DNA of 32,949 bases, from IMG/VR virus record IMGVR_UViG_3300027704_000085, positions 1 through 32,949 of that record; one strand, written 5' to 3'. Of the stretch, positions 25,135 through 32,192 are shown piece after piece. The translations under genes were made by a program, and so were the position numbers. The notes below the pieces were generated by a model. That model had not been told where the DNA came from, made no database searches, and saw only the letters and a program-made list of their open reading frames with translations. Positions within the stretch are counted from its first letter, which is position 1. Each line of letters begins with the position of its first letter. Source of the DNA: a virus.

Positions 25135-27152
25135 TGGCTAATTTTAGCGTCTCACAGTTCAACGGCATTGCCCCTAAGATTGCTCCTCGGTTACTTGCCG
25201 AATCAATAGCGCAGTCAGCACTTAACGTGCGTTTAGATTCAGGTCGTTTAGAGGCGTTACCTGACCACTCTGCGTCAGTGACTACAGTACCAAGTGGAAC
25301 CAACACAGTTTATCTCTACTCTGGCTCCATCTGGAAAAGCTACGCTTCACAAGTCGACATTGTTGAAGGTCCGATTGTGAATGACGTAACTGAACGGGTG
25401 TACTACACAGGTGAAACGTACCCAAAAGTATATCGAAATGACGGAGGTCCATACCGACTCGGTGTGCCAGCTCCTACAGCTGCGCCAACTGTTTCAGTAA
25501 CAGGCGCCGTATCGCCAGATGAACTAGAAGAGAGTAGAAGCTATGTCGTTACATTTGTCACTAGTTGGGGAGAAGAGGGCCCTCCATCATTTGCAAGCAC
25601 AGCAGTTGCGTTTAGAAACGGACAGACTACAACGCTCAGCTTACCAGCTATGCCTTCTACTTCTGGCCTTAATTTTACTACAGGTTCTCTAAAACGTATT
25701 TATAGAACTAACACAGGCAGCTCTTCTACAGGTTTTCAGTTTGTTGCTGAAGTGGCTTACACTGCCACATCGTATGTGGAGTTAGGCACAGCCAATTCAA
25801 GCTATGCATCCACAACAACACCCACAATGGTCGGTGGTGTTGTTTCCGCTCAGGCGACAACTAGCACTGCACTAGGGGAATTAATCCCTTCAGTAACTTG
25901 GATGCGTCCACCTGATGACAATGCAACATTGTTTCCAACAGGTCCAATGCAAGGGATATGCTCTATAGGCAACGGCATCATGGCCGGGTTTACTGGCAAG
26001 ACACTTTGTTTCAGTGTGCCTTATTTACCACACGCTTGGCCTACTAGCTATCAGCTAGCAACAGAATCAGATATTGTTGCGATCAAGCCAACGCCCGGTG
26101 GACTAGTAGTTGGTACTAAGGGCAAACCGTACATCGCCCAAGGTTCAGATCCAGCGTCTATTAGCCTCATCCAATTGGAGAGTGACCAAGCCTGCGTCAG
26201 TAAAATGTCCATGGTAGATATGGGCGGGTATGTAATTTACGCCTCTCCTGATGGGTTAGTCACAGTGCAAGGTCAACAGATACAGTTAGTGACCGAAGCA
26301 TTGCTTCGCCGCTCACAGTGGCAGGCTTACAACCCAACTACTCTAAAAGCCATGAATTATGAAGGCACGTACATCGCCTCTAATGCTACAGAGAGTATTT
26401 TGTTTGACCCCCGTGGGGGCAAGAACGCTTTGTCTACAAGTAGTGAAACCTATGACGGTGCTTACAATCATTTGGAAAGCGACTGTTTGTATTTTGTCGA
26501 CGGCACAGCGGTCAAGAAATTTGGGCAGGGCAGTGGTTTTGCTAACTACGTTTGGAAATCTAAATCTTACGTTAGCACCAAGCCACGCAATTTAGGTTGG
26601 GCGCGCGTTGACGCTGACTCTTATCCTATTACGTTTAAGTTGTTTACAGACGTCACACCGCCAGCTCTAACTACATTTGCAGTTACAGTTTCTAATCCAG
26701 GTTCAGGAAATAAGTACTACATCGACGGAGTGATGCAAGCTACAGTTAGTTTAAAAGAAGGCTACACTTATAAATTTGATCAGTCAGCATCAAGCAACAG
26801 TGGCCATCCTTTAAGATTTTCAGCAACGTCTAATGGCACACATAACAGCGGTTCTGCTTATACCACTGGCGTCACAACAGTAGGAACTGCTGGTAGTGCT
26901 GGGGCTTACACGCAGATTGTTGTTGCTGCAAGTGCCGCAACATTGTACTACTACTGTACTAATCACAGTGGTATGGGTGGGACGGCAACGACGCCAGCGA
27001 ATGCAAATCTTGCATATACTTATAGCGTAACTAGCAATGATCCTTTTCATTTGCCCTCGGGCAGTCGCGTAAAGCAATGGGAATTTGAAGTGGCAGGAAC
27101 AGCGCCTGTAAACAGTATAAGCATTGCAGACAACGTGAACGAACTATTATGA
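25134..27152 (+). CDS. Large virion protein with beta-propeller-like body and C-terminal cupredoxin-like domain
   Basis: This encodes 672 residues from ATG 25134, with TTGGAG at 25121-25126 as ribosome site (an upstream TTG is in frame but less likely). The N terminus (FNGIAPKIAPRLLAESIAQS) and parts such as VYYTGETYPKVY match a widespread phage virion protein type; a tail-nozzle role like T7 gp12 is possible. Residues about 520-630 form a separate domain. It begins near YYIDGVMQATVSLKEGYTYK and has H558 in SGHPLRF and C608, H611, M614 in YYYCTNHSGMGG. That spacing (His, then C-x2-H-x2-M) matches a type 1 copper site of plastocyanin-like cupredoxins. Copper binding is inferred. Confidence 0.75.
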   Translation: MANFSVSQFNGIAPKIAPRLLAESIAQSALNVRLDSGRLEALPDHSASVTTVPSGTNTVYLYSGSIWKSYASQVDIVEGPIVNDVTERVYYTGETYPKVYRNDGGPYRLGVPAPTAAPTVSVTGAVSPDELEESRSYVVTFVTSWGEEGPPSFASTAVAFRNGQTTTLSLPAMPSTSGLNFTTGSLKRIYRTNTGSSSTGFQFVAEVAYTATSYVELGTANSSYASTTTPTMVGGVVSAQATTSTALGELIPSVTWMRPPDDNATLFPTGPMQGICSIGNGIMAGFTGKTLCFSVPYLPHAWPTSYQLATESDIVAIKPTPGGLVVGTKGKPYIAQGSDPASISLIQLESDQACVSKMSMVDMGGYVIYASPDGLVTVQGQQIQLVTEALLRRSQWQAYNPTTLKAMNYEGTYIASNATESILFDPRGGKNALSTSSETYDGAYNHLESDCLYFVDGTAVKKFGQGSGFANYVWKSKSYVSTKPRNLGWARVDADSYPITFKLFTDVTPPALTTFAVTVSNPGSGNKYYIDGVMQATVSLKEGYTYKFDQSASSNSGHPLRFSATSNGTHNSGSAYTTGVTTVGTAGSAGAYTQIVVAASAATLYYYCTNHSGMGGTATTPANANLAYTYSVTSNDPFHLPSGSRVKQWEFEVAGTAPVNSISIADNVNELL

Positions 27153-29203
27153 GCAGACCTACAAAAGTAACAGCTATACCAGCCGTACCATCTCAGGTAG
27201 ACCCTAACCTTAAACCTATATTGACTGCCGTAAAGGAAGCCTTAGAAATCCAAGTAGGGCAGCGCGGCGAAGCGCTGGACAAAGCTGTTACCTTTCGAGA
27301 CCTGACCGAGGCTGGCATAGCTACGTTTAGAGCAAACGCCATCGCAAATGGCGGTGGAACTCTTTTACCAGCAGATGCAACGATTAGCGACTCGGCAGTG
27401 CCGCAAAGTCCTTCTAACTTATCTGCAGCTGGTGCTTTTACTAACGTTCTATTGTCTTGGAACGGAAGCTTTGCAAATAGAGCTGTTGCATCCGTAGAAA
27501 TATTTCGCAGTTCCACTGACGTTTTAACTGCGGCAACACACATTGGTAGCACTCCTGGCAGCATTTATGTAGACACTGTTGACCCCGGCAGTACTTTTTA
27601 TTATTGGGTGCGTTTTGTGTCAAACTCAGGTGTGATTGGTCCATTCAACGCCACTGATGGCACAGTTGCAACCACTAACAAAACAGTCGCATCTATTCTA
27701 ACTGACCTAAATGAATCCATTGGTATAAGTTCCTTAGATACTGCTTTGTCAGAAAACATTGCTACCATTGGAACTATTGGTACATCAGTTACCTCACACA
27801 CATCAGCTCTAGGCGCTCTTGAAGGGGAACAGTACATTAGAATTAATGGCGCAAACGAAGTTGCAGGATATGGCATTGCTGCTGGTGCTACCTCTAGCGA
27901 GTTCACAGTTAACGCAGGCTTATTTAAAGTCGGTAATGGACTTGGCGGCAGCACTATACCGTTTTTTATTGTTTCAGGTCAGGGTATGACCGTTGCTGCA
28001 AACGGCACAAAATATACAAATACTCCTCAAAGCTATCAACTAGCAAACCATCCATCAGGCAAATGGTTTGCTGCTGGAACATACATGGACACAGCAATGA
28101 TTGCTGATGCCTCCATAGACACCGCAAAAATTAACAACCTGACTGTTACTACAGCTAATATTGTAGGCACATTAACTGCTGCTCAGATAGGCGCGGGAAC
28201 AATAACCGCTGATAAAATCGGTGCTGGCGCTATAACAAGTAACAAGATTACGCTTGATGGCAACTTAGCTTTTAGCAATGCTGGTTCAGGAATTCACTTT
28301 ACTAAGACAGCGTTAGCTAGCACTACAACAGGCGCTTATTTTGGGAGAGGTGTTGGAGCCCAAGCAGGGTTTGCAGGCATTAACATTTCATCACCAAGTG
28401 CAGGAATATACGCAGATACAACGGGCAACGTGTCGTTGAACAACGTTAATTTGTACGCTGGTGAAGCAGGTCAAGCGCTAGAGTTTATAACGAGTGGTTA
28501 TCACATTGCTAACGTCTCAGCATTACAAACTAACATAACAATAACTTTAGTTGGAGCAGGAGGCGGCGCGTGTAACAACGCTGTTGGTTCTGTTCTTGGA
28601 AACCATACAAGAGCAAGTGGCCAAGATGGTCAAAACTCTTGGGTTGAGTTTTGGTCGGGCCCCGATGCAACAGGTACTGCAATAGTGTCTTTTACGGCAA
28701 CTGGCGGCACAGGTTCAGCTCATTCTGTTGGACCAAACAATTCTCCTGCTCCTGGTCAATCGGGGCAAGCATCTTCACAAGCAGGATCTGGTGGCGCAAG
28801 TGGATCAGCAGGCGTTGCCAACGGACTACCCCCTTTTAATACAAACATGAACGGGTCAAAAGGCGGCGGTGGCGGTGGACCAGGAGGCGGTTATACCAGC
28901 GGTTTTCCTTATGGCCCAGTTAATGTTCAAGCCCAAGCGGGGGCTACAGTTTCTCATGCGTCACTTGCTGTACCGACATTTAACGGTGCTCGAGCTCAAA
29001 GCTATAAATGTTTTATAGGCACAGGTGGAGTCGGCGGGTCTTACACAGCAGCAGCGACTGCTAATCATGCTGCAGTTTTTACAACTCCAGGGGGAAACGG
29101 GGGTAATGGTTATCTAGCTATGACAAATCCAAACGCGGGTGGTGTCGAAATCGATTTAGTTGCCCTAATAAATAGGGTGTCTGTTTTAGAGACCAACCAT
29201 TAA
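27149..29203 (+). CDS. Tail tip/adhesin protein with FN3, gpJ-like and glycine-rich parts
   Basis: This encodes 684 residues, overlapping the previous gene by four bases. Residues about 86-175 form a fibronectin type III-like domain (LSAAGAFTNVLLSWNGSFAN, then YYWVRFVSNSGVIGPFN). Residues about 200-380 resemble the DUF1983-type end of lambda gpJ (QYIRINGANEVAGYGIA, FIVSGQGMTVAANGT, MIADASIDTAKI). Residues about 475-660 are very rich in Gly and Asn, with runs such as GSKGGGGGGPGGGYTSG and TPGGNGGNGYLA. This resembles the polyglycine-helix receptor-binding tips of gp38-type adhesins. A short coiled coil (VALINRVSVLETN) ends the protein. It is a good candidate for the main receptor-binding tip. 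gpJ-like parts are unusual in a short-tailed phage. Confidence 0.75.
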   Translation: MSRPTKVTAIPAVPSQVDPNLKPILTAVKEALEIQVGQRGEALDKAVTFRDLTEAGIATFRANAIANGGGTLLPADATISDSAVPQSPSNLSAAGAFTNVLLSWNGSFANRAVASVEIFRSSTDVLTAATHIGSTPGSIYVDTVDPGSTFYYWVRFVSNSGVIGPFNATDGTVATTNKTVASILTDLNESIGISSLDTALSENIATIGTIGTSVTSHTSALGALEGEQYIRINGANEVAGYGIAAGATSSEFTVNAGLFKVGNGLGGSTIPFFIVSGQGMTVAANGTKYTNTPQSYQLANHPSGKWFAAGTYMDTAMIADASIDTAKINNLTVTTANIVGTLTAAQIGAGTITADKIGAGAITSNKITLDGNLAFSNAGSGIHFTKTALASTTTGAYFGRGVGAQAGFAGINISSPSAGIYADTTGNVSLNNVNLYAGEAGQALEFITSGYHIANVSALQTNITITLVGAGGGACNNAVGSVLGNHTRASGQDGQNSWVEFWSGPDATGTAIVSFTATGGTGSAHSVGPNNSPAPGQSGQASSQAGSGGASGSAGVANGLPPFNTNMNGSKGGGGGGPGGGYTSGFPYGPVNVQAQAGATVSHASLAVPTFNGARAQSYKCFIGTGGVGGSYTAAATANHAAVFTTPGGNGGNGYLAMTNPNAGGVEIDLVALINRVSVLETNH

Positions 29204-29218
29204 AAAGCAAAGTTTATA
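29202..29218. promoter_or_regulatory. Weak fifth copy of the palindrome (AAAAAGC-AAA-GTTTATA)
   Basis: It matches 11 of 14 conserved positions of TATAAGC-N3-GCTTATA, with the right spacing, in the 27-bp gap before the PhoH-like gene. Its position in a gap is in line with the better copies, but the match alone would not be convincing. Confidence 0.35.
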
Positions 29219-29230
29219 AAGGTAATAAAT

Positions 29231-29962
29231 GTGGCATCAGTCAAACGGCAGCGCATTAGCACCCAAGAAGCACGAATGAAATCGTCGTTAAAATTTGCAG
29301 AGGAACGAGAAAGACCGCCGTTACAACCGAAGACACCTAATCAAGATAAGTATCTTAAAGCATTAAAAAACCCACATTGCCCGGTGATCATTGCATCGGG
29401 TGTGGCGGGGTCAGGTAAAACCTTCCTAGCGTGCGCTTATGCCGCTGATCAATTCATGCAGAACCGTGTACAGAAGATCATTCTGTGTCGCGCCAACATT
29501 CCTACTGGCCGAAGTCTCGGCGCATTCAAAGGTGACAAAGACGACAAGATGATGAACTGGGTTATGCCTATGGTCGACGTACTCAAGCAGCGCATGGGTG
29601 CAGGCCGTTTTGACACAGCTTTGGCTAATGGCAACATCGAGCTGCAACCTTTAGAGACGATCAGAGGGCGTAGTTTCGGTGGTGAGAAAGAAGGTGCGAT
29701 GGTGCTCATCGATGAAGCACAGCAGATGACTGTTGAAGAAATTAAAGCGGTGACTACTCGGATCGGTGAGAATTGTGTGTTGGTATTGATGGGCGACTTG
29801 GCCCAATCAGACATTAAACAATCGTCAGGGTTAGGTGTGTTAATCAAACTACTTGATAAACATAAGCTGCCGATTACAGTTATTGACTTTGAAATCTCAG
29901 ACATTCAACGCAGCGATATTTGTCGTATGTTCGTGGAATTATTCTATAAAGAGGGGATATGA
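29231..29962 (+). CDS. PhoH-like ATPase
   Basis: This encodes 243 residues from GTG 29231, with AAAGG at 29218-29222 as ribosome site. It has Walker A GVAGSGKT (57-64), a Walker B-type MVLIDEAQ (157-164, D161, E162), TPNQDKYLKAL at the start of the core, and RSLGAFKGDKDDKM and LMGDLAQSDI later. All fit PhoH family proteins. These are P-loop NTPases common in marine phages. Their role is unsettled; links to RNA processing or phosphate starvation have been proposed. Size is close to other single-domain phage PhoH proteins. It is not the large terminase, which would need a nuclease domain and more than 400 residues. It is coupled closely to the next small gene. Confidence 0.85.
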   Translation: MASVKRQRISTQEARMKSSLKFAEERERPPLQPKTPNQDKYLKALKNPHCPVIIASGVAGSGKTFLACAYAADQFMQNRVQKIILCRANIPTGRSLGAFKGDKDDKMMNWVMPMVDVLKQRMGAGRFDTALANGNIELQPLETIRGRSFGGEKEGAMVLIDEAQQMTVEEIKAVTTRIGENCVLVLMGDLAQSDIKQSSGLGVLIKLLDKHKLPITVIDFEISDIQRSDICRMFVELFYKEGI

Positions 29963-29963
29963 T

Positions 29964-30173
29964 ATGGAAGCATTATGGGAAGCGTTAGCATTTTTAGTAC
30001 AGGCAATTACAGTGGGAGGGATAGCTGGCGTTGTGCTAGCGATCATTGGTATAGTGCCTGTAGAGATTCACCGTAACATAGAACTGCACGTTAACAACAA
30101 GGAAGAAGGCGAGAGGATTCTAAAATCCTGGGGGCTAGCTTTAGGTACTGAACCAGAGGACGAAGAAGGCTAA
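29964..30173 (+). CDS. Small single-pass membrane protein next to PhoH
   Basis: This encodes 69 residues from ATG 29964, with GAGGGG at 29951-29956 as ribosome site. One membrane segment covers about residues 7-31 (AITVGGIAGVVLAIIGIVPV). The C terminus is charged and acidic (TEPEDEEG). It begins one base after the PhoH stop, so the two may work together, but no family is recognised. It is the last plus-strand gene before attP. Confidence 0.7.
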   Translation: MEALWEALAFLVQAITVGGIAGVVLAIIGIVPVEIHRNIELHVNNKEEGERILKSWGLALGTEPEDEEG

Positions 30174-30186
30174 ATAGGGCTTAAAA

Positions 30187-30380
30187 ATTGCTGCGGGAAT
30201 TGCTGCGGAATTGACCTTAAACTACCCGTATTTACCCGCAGCAATGGTCTTAGCATTGGGTTAAGTCATTGAAATATAAGCTTATTTAGTAGGTATTAAA
30301 AAGATCGAGTCTCTCCGTCCGCACCATTTAAGTACTTGATTTACAAGAATTTTATTTTCAAAGCTGCGGAATTGCTGCGA
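30187..30380. other. attP: attP region with five arm-type sites around a tRNA-derived core
   Basis: The 227-bp gap between the convergent late and integrase genes has no gene. It holds five copies of an ATTGCTGCGG-like motif: direct at 30187-30196 and 30199-30208, inverted at 30236-30245, and direct at 30360-30369 (8 of 10) and 30371-30380 (9 of 10). Pairs are 12 and 11 bp apart, near one helical turn. The core lies between the two groups. This is the layout expected for a tyrosine integrase with an N-terminal arm-binding domain. The motif assignment is inference from layout. Confidence 0.75.
30305..30326 (+). other. attP core: 3' end of a tRNA gene (probably tRNA-Leu)
   Basis: The 22 bases read as the end of a tRNA: TCGAGT of the T-loop, CTCTC of the T-stem, CGTCCGC of the acceptor 3' strand, then A and CCA. 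There is no matching GCGGACG 5' acceptor strand nearby, so it is a fragment and not a tRNA gene. Leu is my best guess because I recall GCGGACG-starting tRNA-Leu (UAG) genes with this ending in marine gammaproteobacteria. The host locus would be restored by the identical segment on integration. Confidence 0.75.
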
Positions 30381-30400
30381 AAAACAGCTATTTTATGTAC

Positions 30401-31576
30401 CTATTTCGATAAAAACTCTTTGTAAGCCGCTTCCATTTTTGATCCATGTTTGACCCCAGTATTTTTAATAAATCGTGCGTAATACTTTAGCGTAGTCGAA
30501 CTGTCAGCATGTCCCATTTGTTTTGCAATATAGGTAAGCTCTTCACCCGCATTTAACATCTGCGATGCGTAAGTGTGTCTGGTTTGATAAGGTATTCTGT
30601 AGCGAACCCCTGCTTTCTTTAATGCTTGTTTCCACTGCGCTCGTATTTTATTAGTCGTACTCCAAGGCTGGCTAGTGAGCGGATTCATAAACACAATGTC
30701 ATTTGGCTCTACTCCTTTGAGGAAGGAATACTCTTTGTACGCTCTTAGACATTGGATTGCAGGGCCAACTAAATCAATTGTTCTATAAGAGGCTTGTGAT
30801 TTAGGCGGCTGAAATTTATTGGGACTTGCATCAACGATGACCTGATCGATTAGAACAGTGCAGCCAATGAAATCGACACGGCTCCAGCATAACCCTCGAA
30901 TCTCTTCTGGTCGCATTCCCGTAAAGAACTGGAACATTAGCTGCAATCCAAGTTGTTTAGAGGCGGCTCCAATAATAGCTTCTCGTTCTTCCCAAGAGAA
31001 AGGGTCAATTCGCGTGGCTTCAGATTTGATAACCACTGTTTGTTTTTTGAGTTTCTTACCTAATAGGGGATTCACAGAGATAATCCCTTCTTCTACCGCT
31101 GCGTTAAGTACGTCGCGTAGCACGGCAATTCGTTGAGTGCGTGTCGAGGGGAGCACTTGCATGGCTAATGCCCAATCTTTTACCATAGGCCATGTTAGAT
31201 TGACCACTTTAGTTTTTGCTAAAGAAGATTTCTTAACTTGGCCCTCGATGATTCGTTTATAAAAGGTGTAAGTGCCTGGTCCAATACTGTAATGACTGTT
31301 CAGCCAGTGTTTTAGGAAAGTATAGACCTGTCGCTTGTTGACGAATAACGCGGCTCTTTTAGAATTTGGGAAGGTAGCGGCGTAATCAAAGGAGCCATTC
31401 TTAATGGCATCTTTGATTTGCGAGAGGTGTACAAAACACCGTTCTAAATTAGCGGGGGTGGGCTCAAGTTCAATGCGCTCGCGTTGTTCTGTTTTGGAGT
31501 CTGGGTAGTAAAATCGTACTTCGATTGAACTTTTAGACGCTTTTGCGACCCCCTTGTACGTTTTTGGTCTACCCAT
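30401..31576 (-). CDS. int: Tyrosine integrase with arm-binding N terminus
   Basis: This encodes 391 residues from ATG 31576 with ribosome site GGAGG 8 bases upstream. Residues 1-75 match the arm DNA-binding DUF3596 type (SSIEVRFYYPDSKTEQRERI). The core-binding part runs about 80-175, followed by the catalytic domain. Visible catalytic residues are R222 (TGMRPEEIRG), K259 (PPKSQASYRT), R333 in YQTRHTYAS, H356 (GHADSST) and nucleophile Y366 (YYARFI; Y365 is the alternative). The first His of the usual H-x-x-R box is Tyr (Y330), a change seen in many phage integrases. It lies directly beside attP and overlaps the excisionase gene by 133 bases. It should catalyse site-specific integration at a tRNA gene. 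Confidence 0.92.
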   Translation of the reverse strand: MGRPKTYKGVAKASKSSIEVRFYYPDSKTEQRERIELEPTPANLERCFVHLSQIKDAIKNGSFDYAATFPNSKRAALFVNKRQVYTFLKHWLNSHYSIGPGTYTFYKRIIEGQVKKSSLAKTKVVNLTWPMVKDWALAMQVLPSTRTQRIAVLRDVLNAAVEEGIISVNPLLGKKLKKQTVVIKSEATRIDPFSWEEREAIIGAASKQLGLQLMFQFFTGMRPEEIRGLCWSRVDFIGCTVLIDQVIVDASPNKFQPPKSQASYRTIDLVGPAIQCLRAYKEYSFLKGVEPNDIVFMNPLTSQPWSTTNKIRAQWKQALKKAGVRYRIPYQTRHTYASQMLNAGEELTYIAKQMGHADSSTTLKYYARFIKNTGVKHGSKMEAAYKEFLSK

Positions 31577-31740
31577 GCTTCGTATCCTCCGAGGCTAATC
31601 AATATCCTATTGTCGGGTGCTCTAGAGAATACTTCATTCTCTTGCCACACACCTTCACTTATTTTAGAACGTATGGCTATTTCTGTATAGCCTGATAATT
31701 CTGAAAACTTACTAATCGTTACTCTATCTAGCATCTTCAT
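31444..31740 (-). CDS. xis: Excisionase-like protein
   Basis: This encodes 98 residues from ATG 31740 (MKMLDRV...; ATG 31734 is the alternative; a longer frame from 31785 overlaps the DUF3310 gene more). Residues 4-56 read DRVTISKFSELSGYTEIAIR and then KISEGVW...APDNRILISLGGYEAWV. This is the winged-helix excisionase pattern (IRxKIxxGxW...PDGRIxIxxxxYxxW) of the DUF1233 type. The C-terminal tail is basic and low in structure. It binds attP/attR DNA and steers integrase to excision. The last 133 bases overlap the start of int in another frame, and the start overlaps the end of the DUF3310 gene, so the three genes are tightly linked. Confidence 0.75.
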   Translation of the reverse strand: MKMLDRVTISKFSELSGYTEIAIRSKISEGVWQENEVFSRAPDNRILISLGGYEAWVDQKRTRGSQKRLKVQSKYDFTTQTPKQNNASALNLSPPPLI

Positions 31741-31951
31741 ATGATTCAACCAATTTATTGAGATACCACGCTGCCTTTTTGGCATCCTCTGCGGTGTCCC
31801 ATTTCTCCCTCCATAGGTATTTAATTACGGTCGCTCTGCAATGGGCCCGGAATCCTTCCGGTCCTAGTGCAGCGCGTATGGCGTCAATGCATTGCATTCC
31901 TGTATCGGATTGATAGTGCATTGGTTGTTTAACCATATCGTGTTCTTTCAT
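31724..31951 (-). CDS. DUF3310 protein
   Basis: This encodes 75 residues from ATG 31951. It has the DUF3310 signature: HYQSDTGMQCIDAIRAALG, then FRAHCRATVIKYLWREKWDT and an ending with KAAWYLNKLVE. DUF3310 is a short helical domain found in many phages and at the end of T7 gp1.7, a nucleotide kinase; the function of the stand-alone form is not known. It sits first in an operon with xis and int, an unusual place. Copy 4 of the palindrome lies 3-19 bases upstream of the start, and its AGGG, read on this strand, could be the ribosome site. Repressor binding here would silence DUF3310, xis and int together. Confidence 0.85.
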   Translation of the reverse strand: MKEHDMVKQPMHYQSDTGMQCIDAIRAALGPEGFRAHCRATVIKYLWREKWDTAEDAKKAAWYLNKLVESYEDAR

Positions 31952-31953
31952 GT

Positions 31954-31970
31954 TATTAGCCCTGCTTATA
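31954..31970. promoter_or_regulatory. Palindrome TATTAGC-CCT-GCTTATA, copy 4 (candidate operator)
   Basis: Same design as copies 1-3 with one base changed in the left half (TATTAGC), the same variant half as in copy 3. It lies just before the DUF3310 start on the minus strand, in the 38-bp gap between two lysogeny genes, and is the copy closest to the repressor gene. Confidence 0.7.
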
Positions 31971-31989
31971 TTTGGAGGTTTAAAAAAAG

Positions 31990-32190
31990 TTAATTAGGTG
32001 GCCCTTGCTGGCACTGTTGGTTTTGGTTGTTGCCAAAGTTCGTTTGCATAAACGCAAATTCTGGACTACTAACTGCAACACGCGGAATTAAGTGGCTATA
32101 CGCATCAACGAGAAATAACCAATTAGGCCAATCCTCCAGCATCCAAGCTAACTTTTTACAGCGCATTTTACTAAAATTAAAGTTGTTCAT
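31990..32190 (-). CDS. Hypothetical 66-residue protein after the repressor
   Basis: Starts MNNFNFSKMRCKKLAWMLED and continues WPNWLFLVDAYSHLIPRV, then a Gln/Asn-rich tail. It begins two bases after the repressor stop, so they are probably co-transcribed. The GGGG at 32202-32206 (other strand sense) serves as a loose ribosome site. The Trp-rich N-terminal half looks folded. It has no recognised family; its place suggests a helper or regulator of lysogeny. Confidence 0.6.
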   Translation of the reverse strand: MNNFNFSKMRCKKLAWMLEDWPNWLFLVDAYSHLIPRVAVSSPEFAFMQTNFGNNQNQQCQQGPPN

Positions 32191-32192
32191 AA

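Noticed and set aside
29231-29962. P-loop ATPase as large terminase subunit
   Set aside because: It is only 243 residues, has no nuclease domain, and its motifs fit PhoH. The terminase must be outside this window.
30187-30245. Inverted repeat ATTGCTGCGGG/CCCGCAGCAAT as a terminator for the converging transcripts
   Set aside because: The loop is 37 bases and no T-run follows; the same motif recurs beyond the core, so arm-type sites explain it better.
30246-30326. Complete tRNA gene ending in CCA
   Set aside because: No 5' acceptor strand complementary to CGTCCGC and no anticodon arm upstream; only the 3' end is present, as expected for an attP core.
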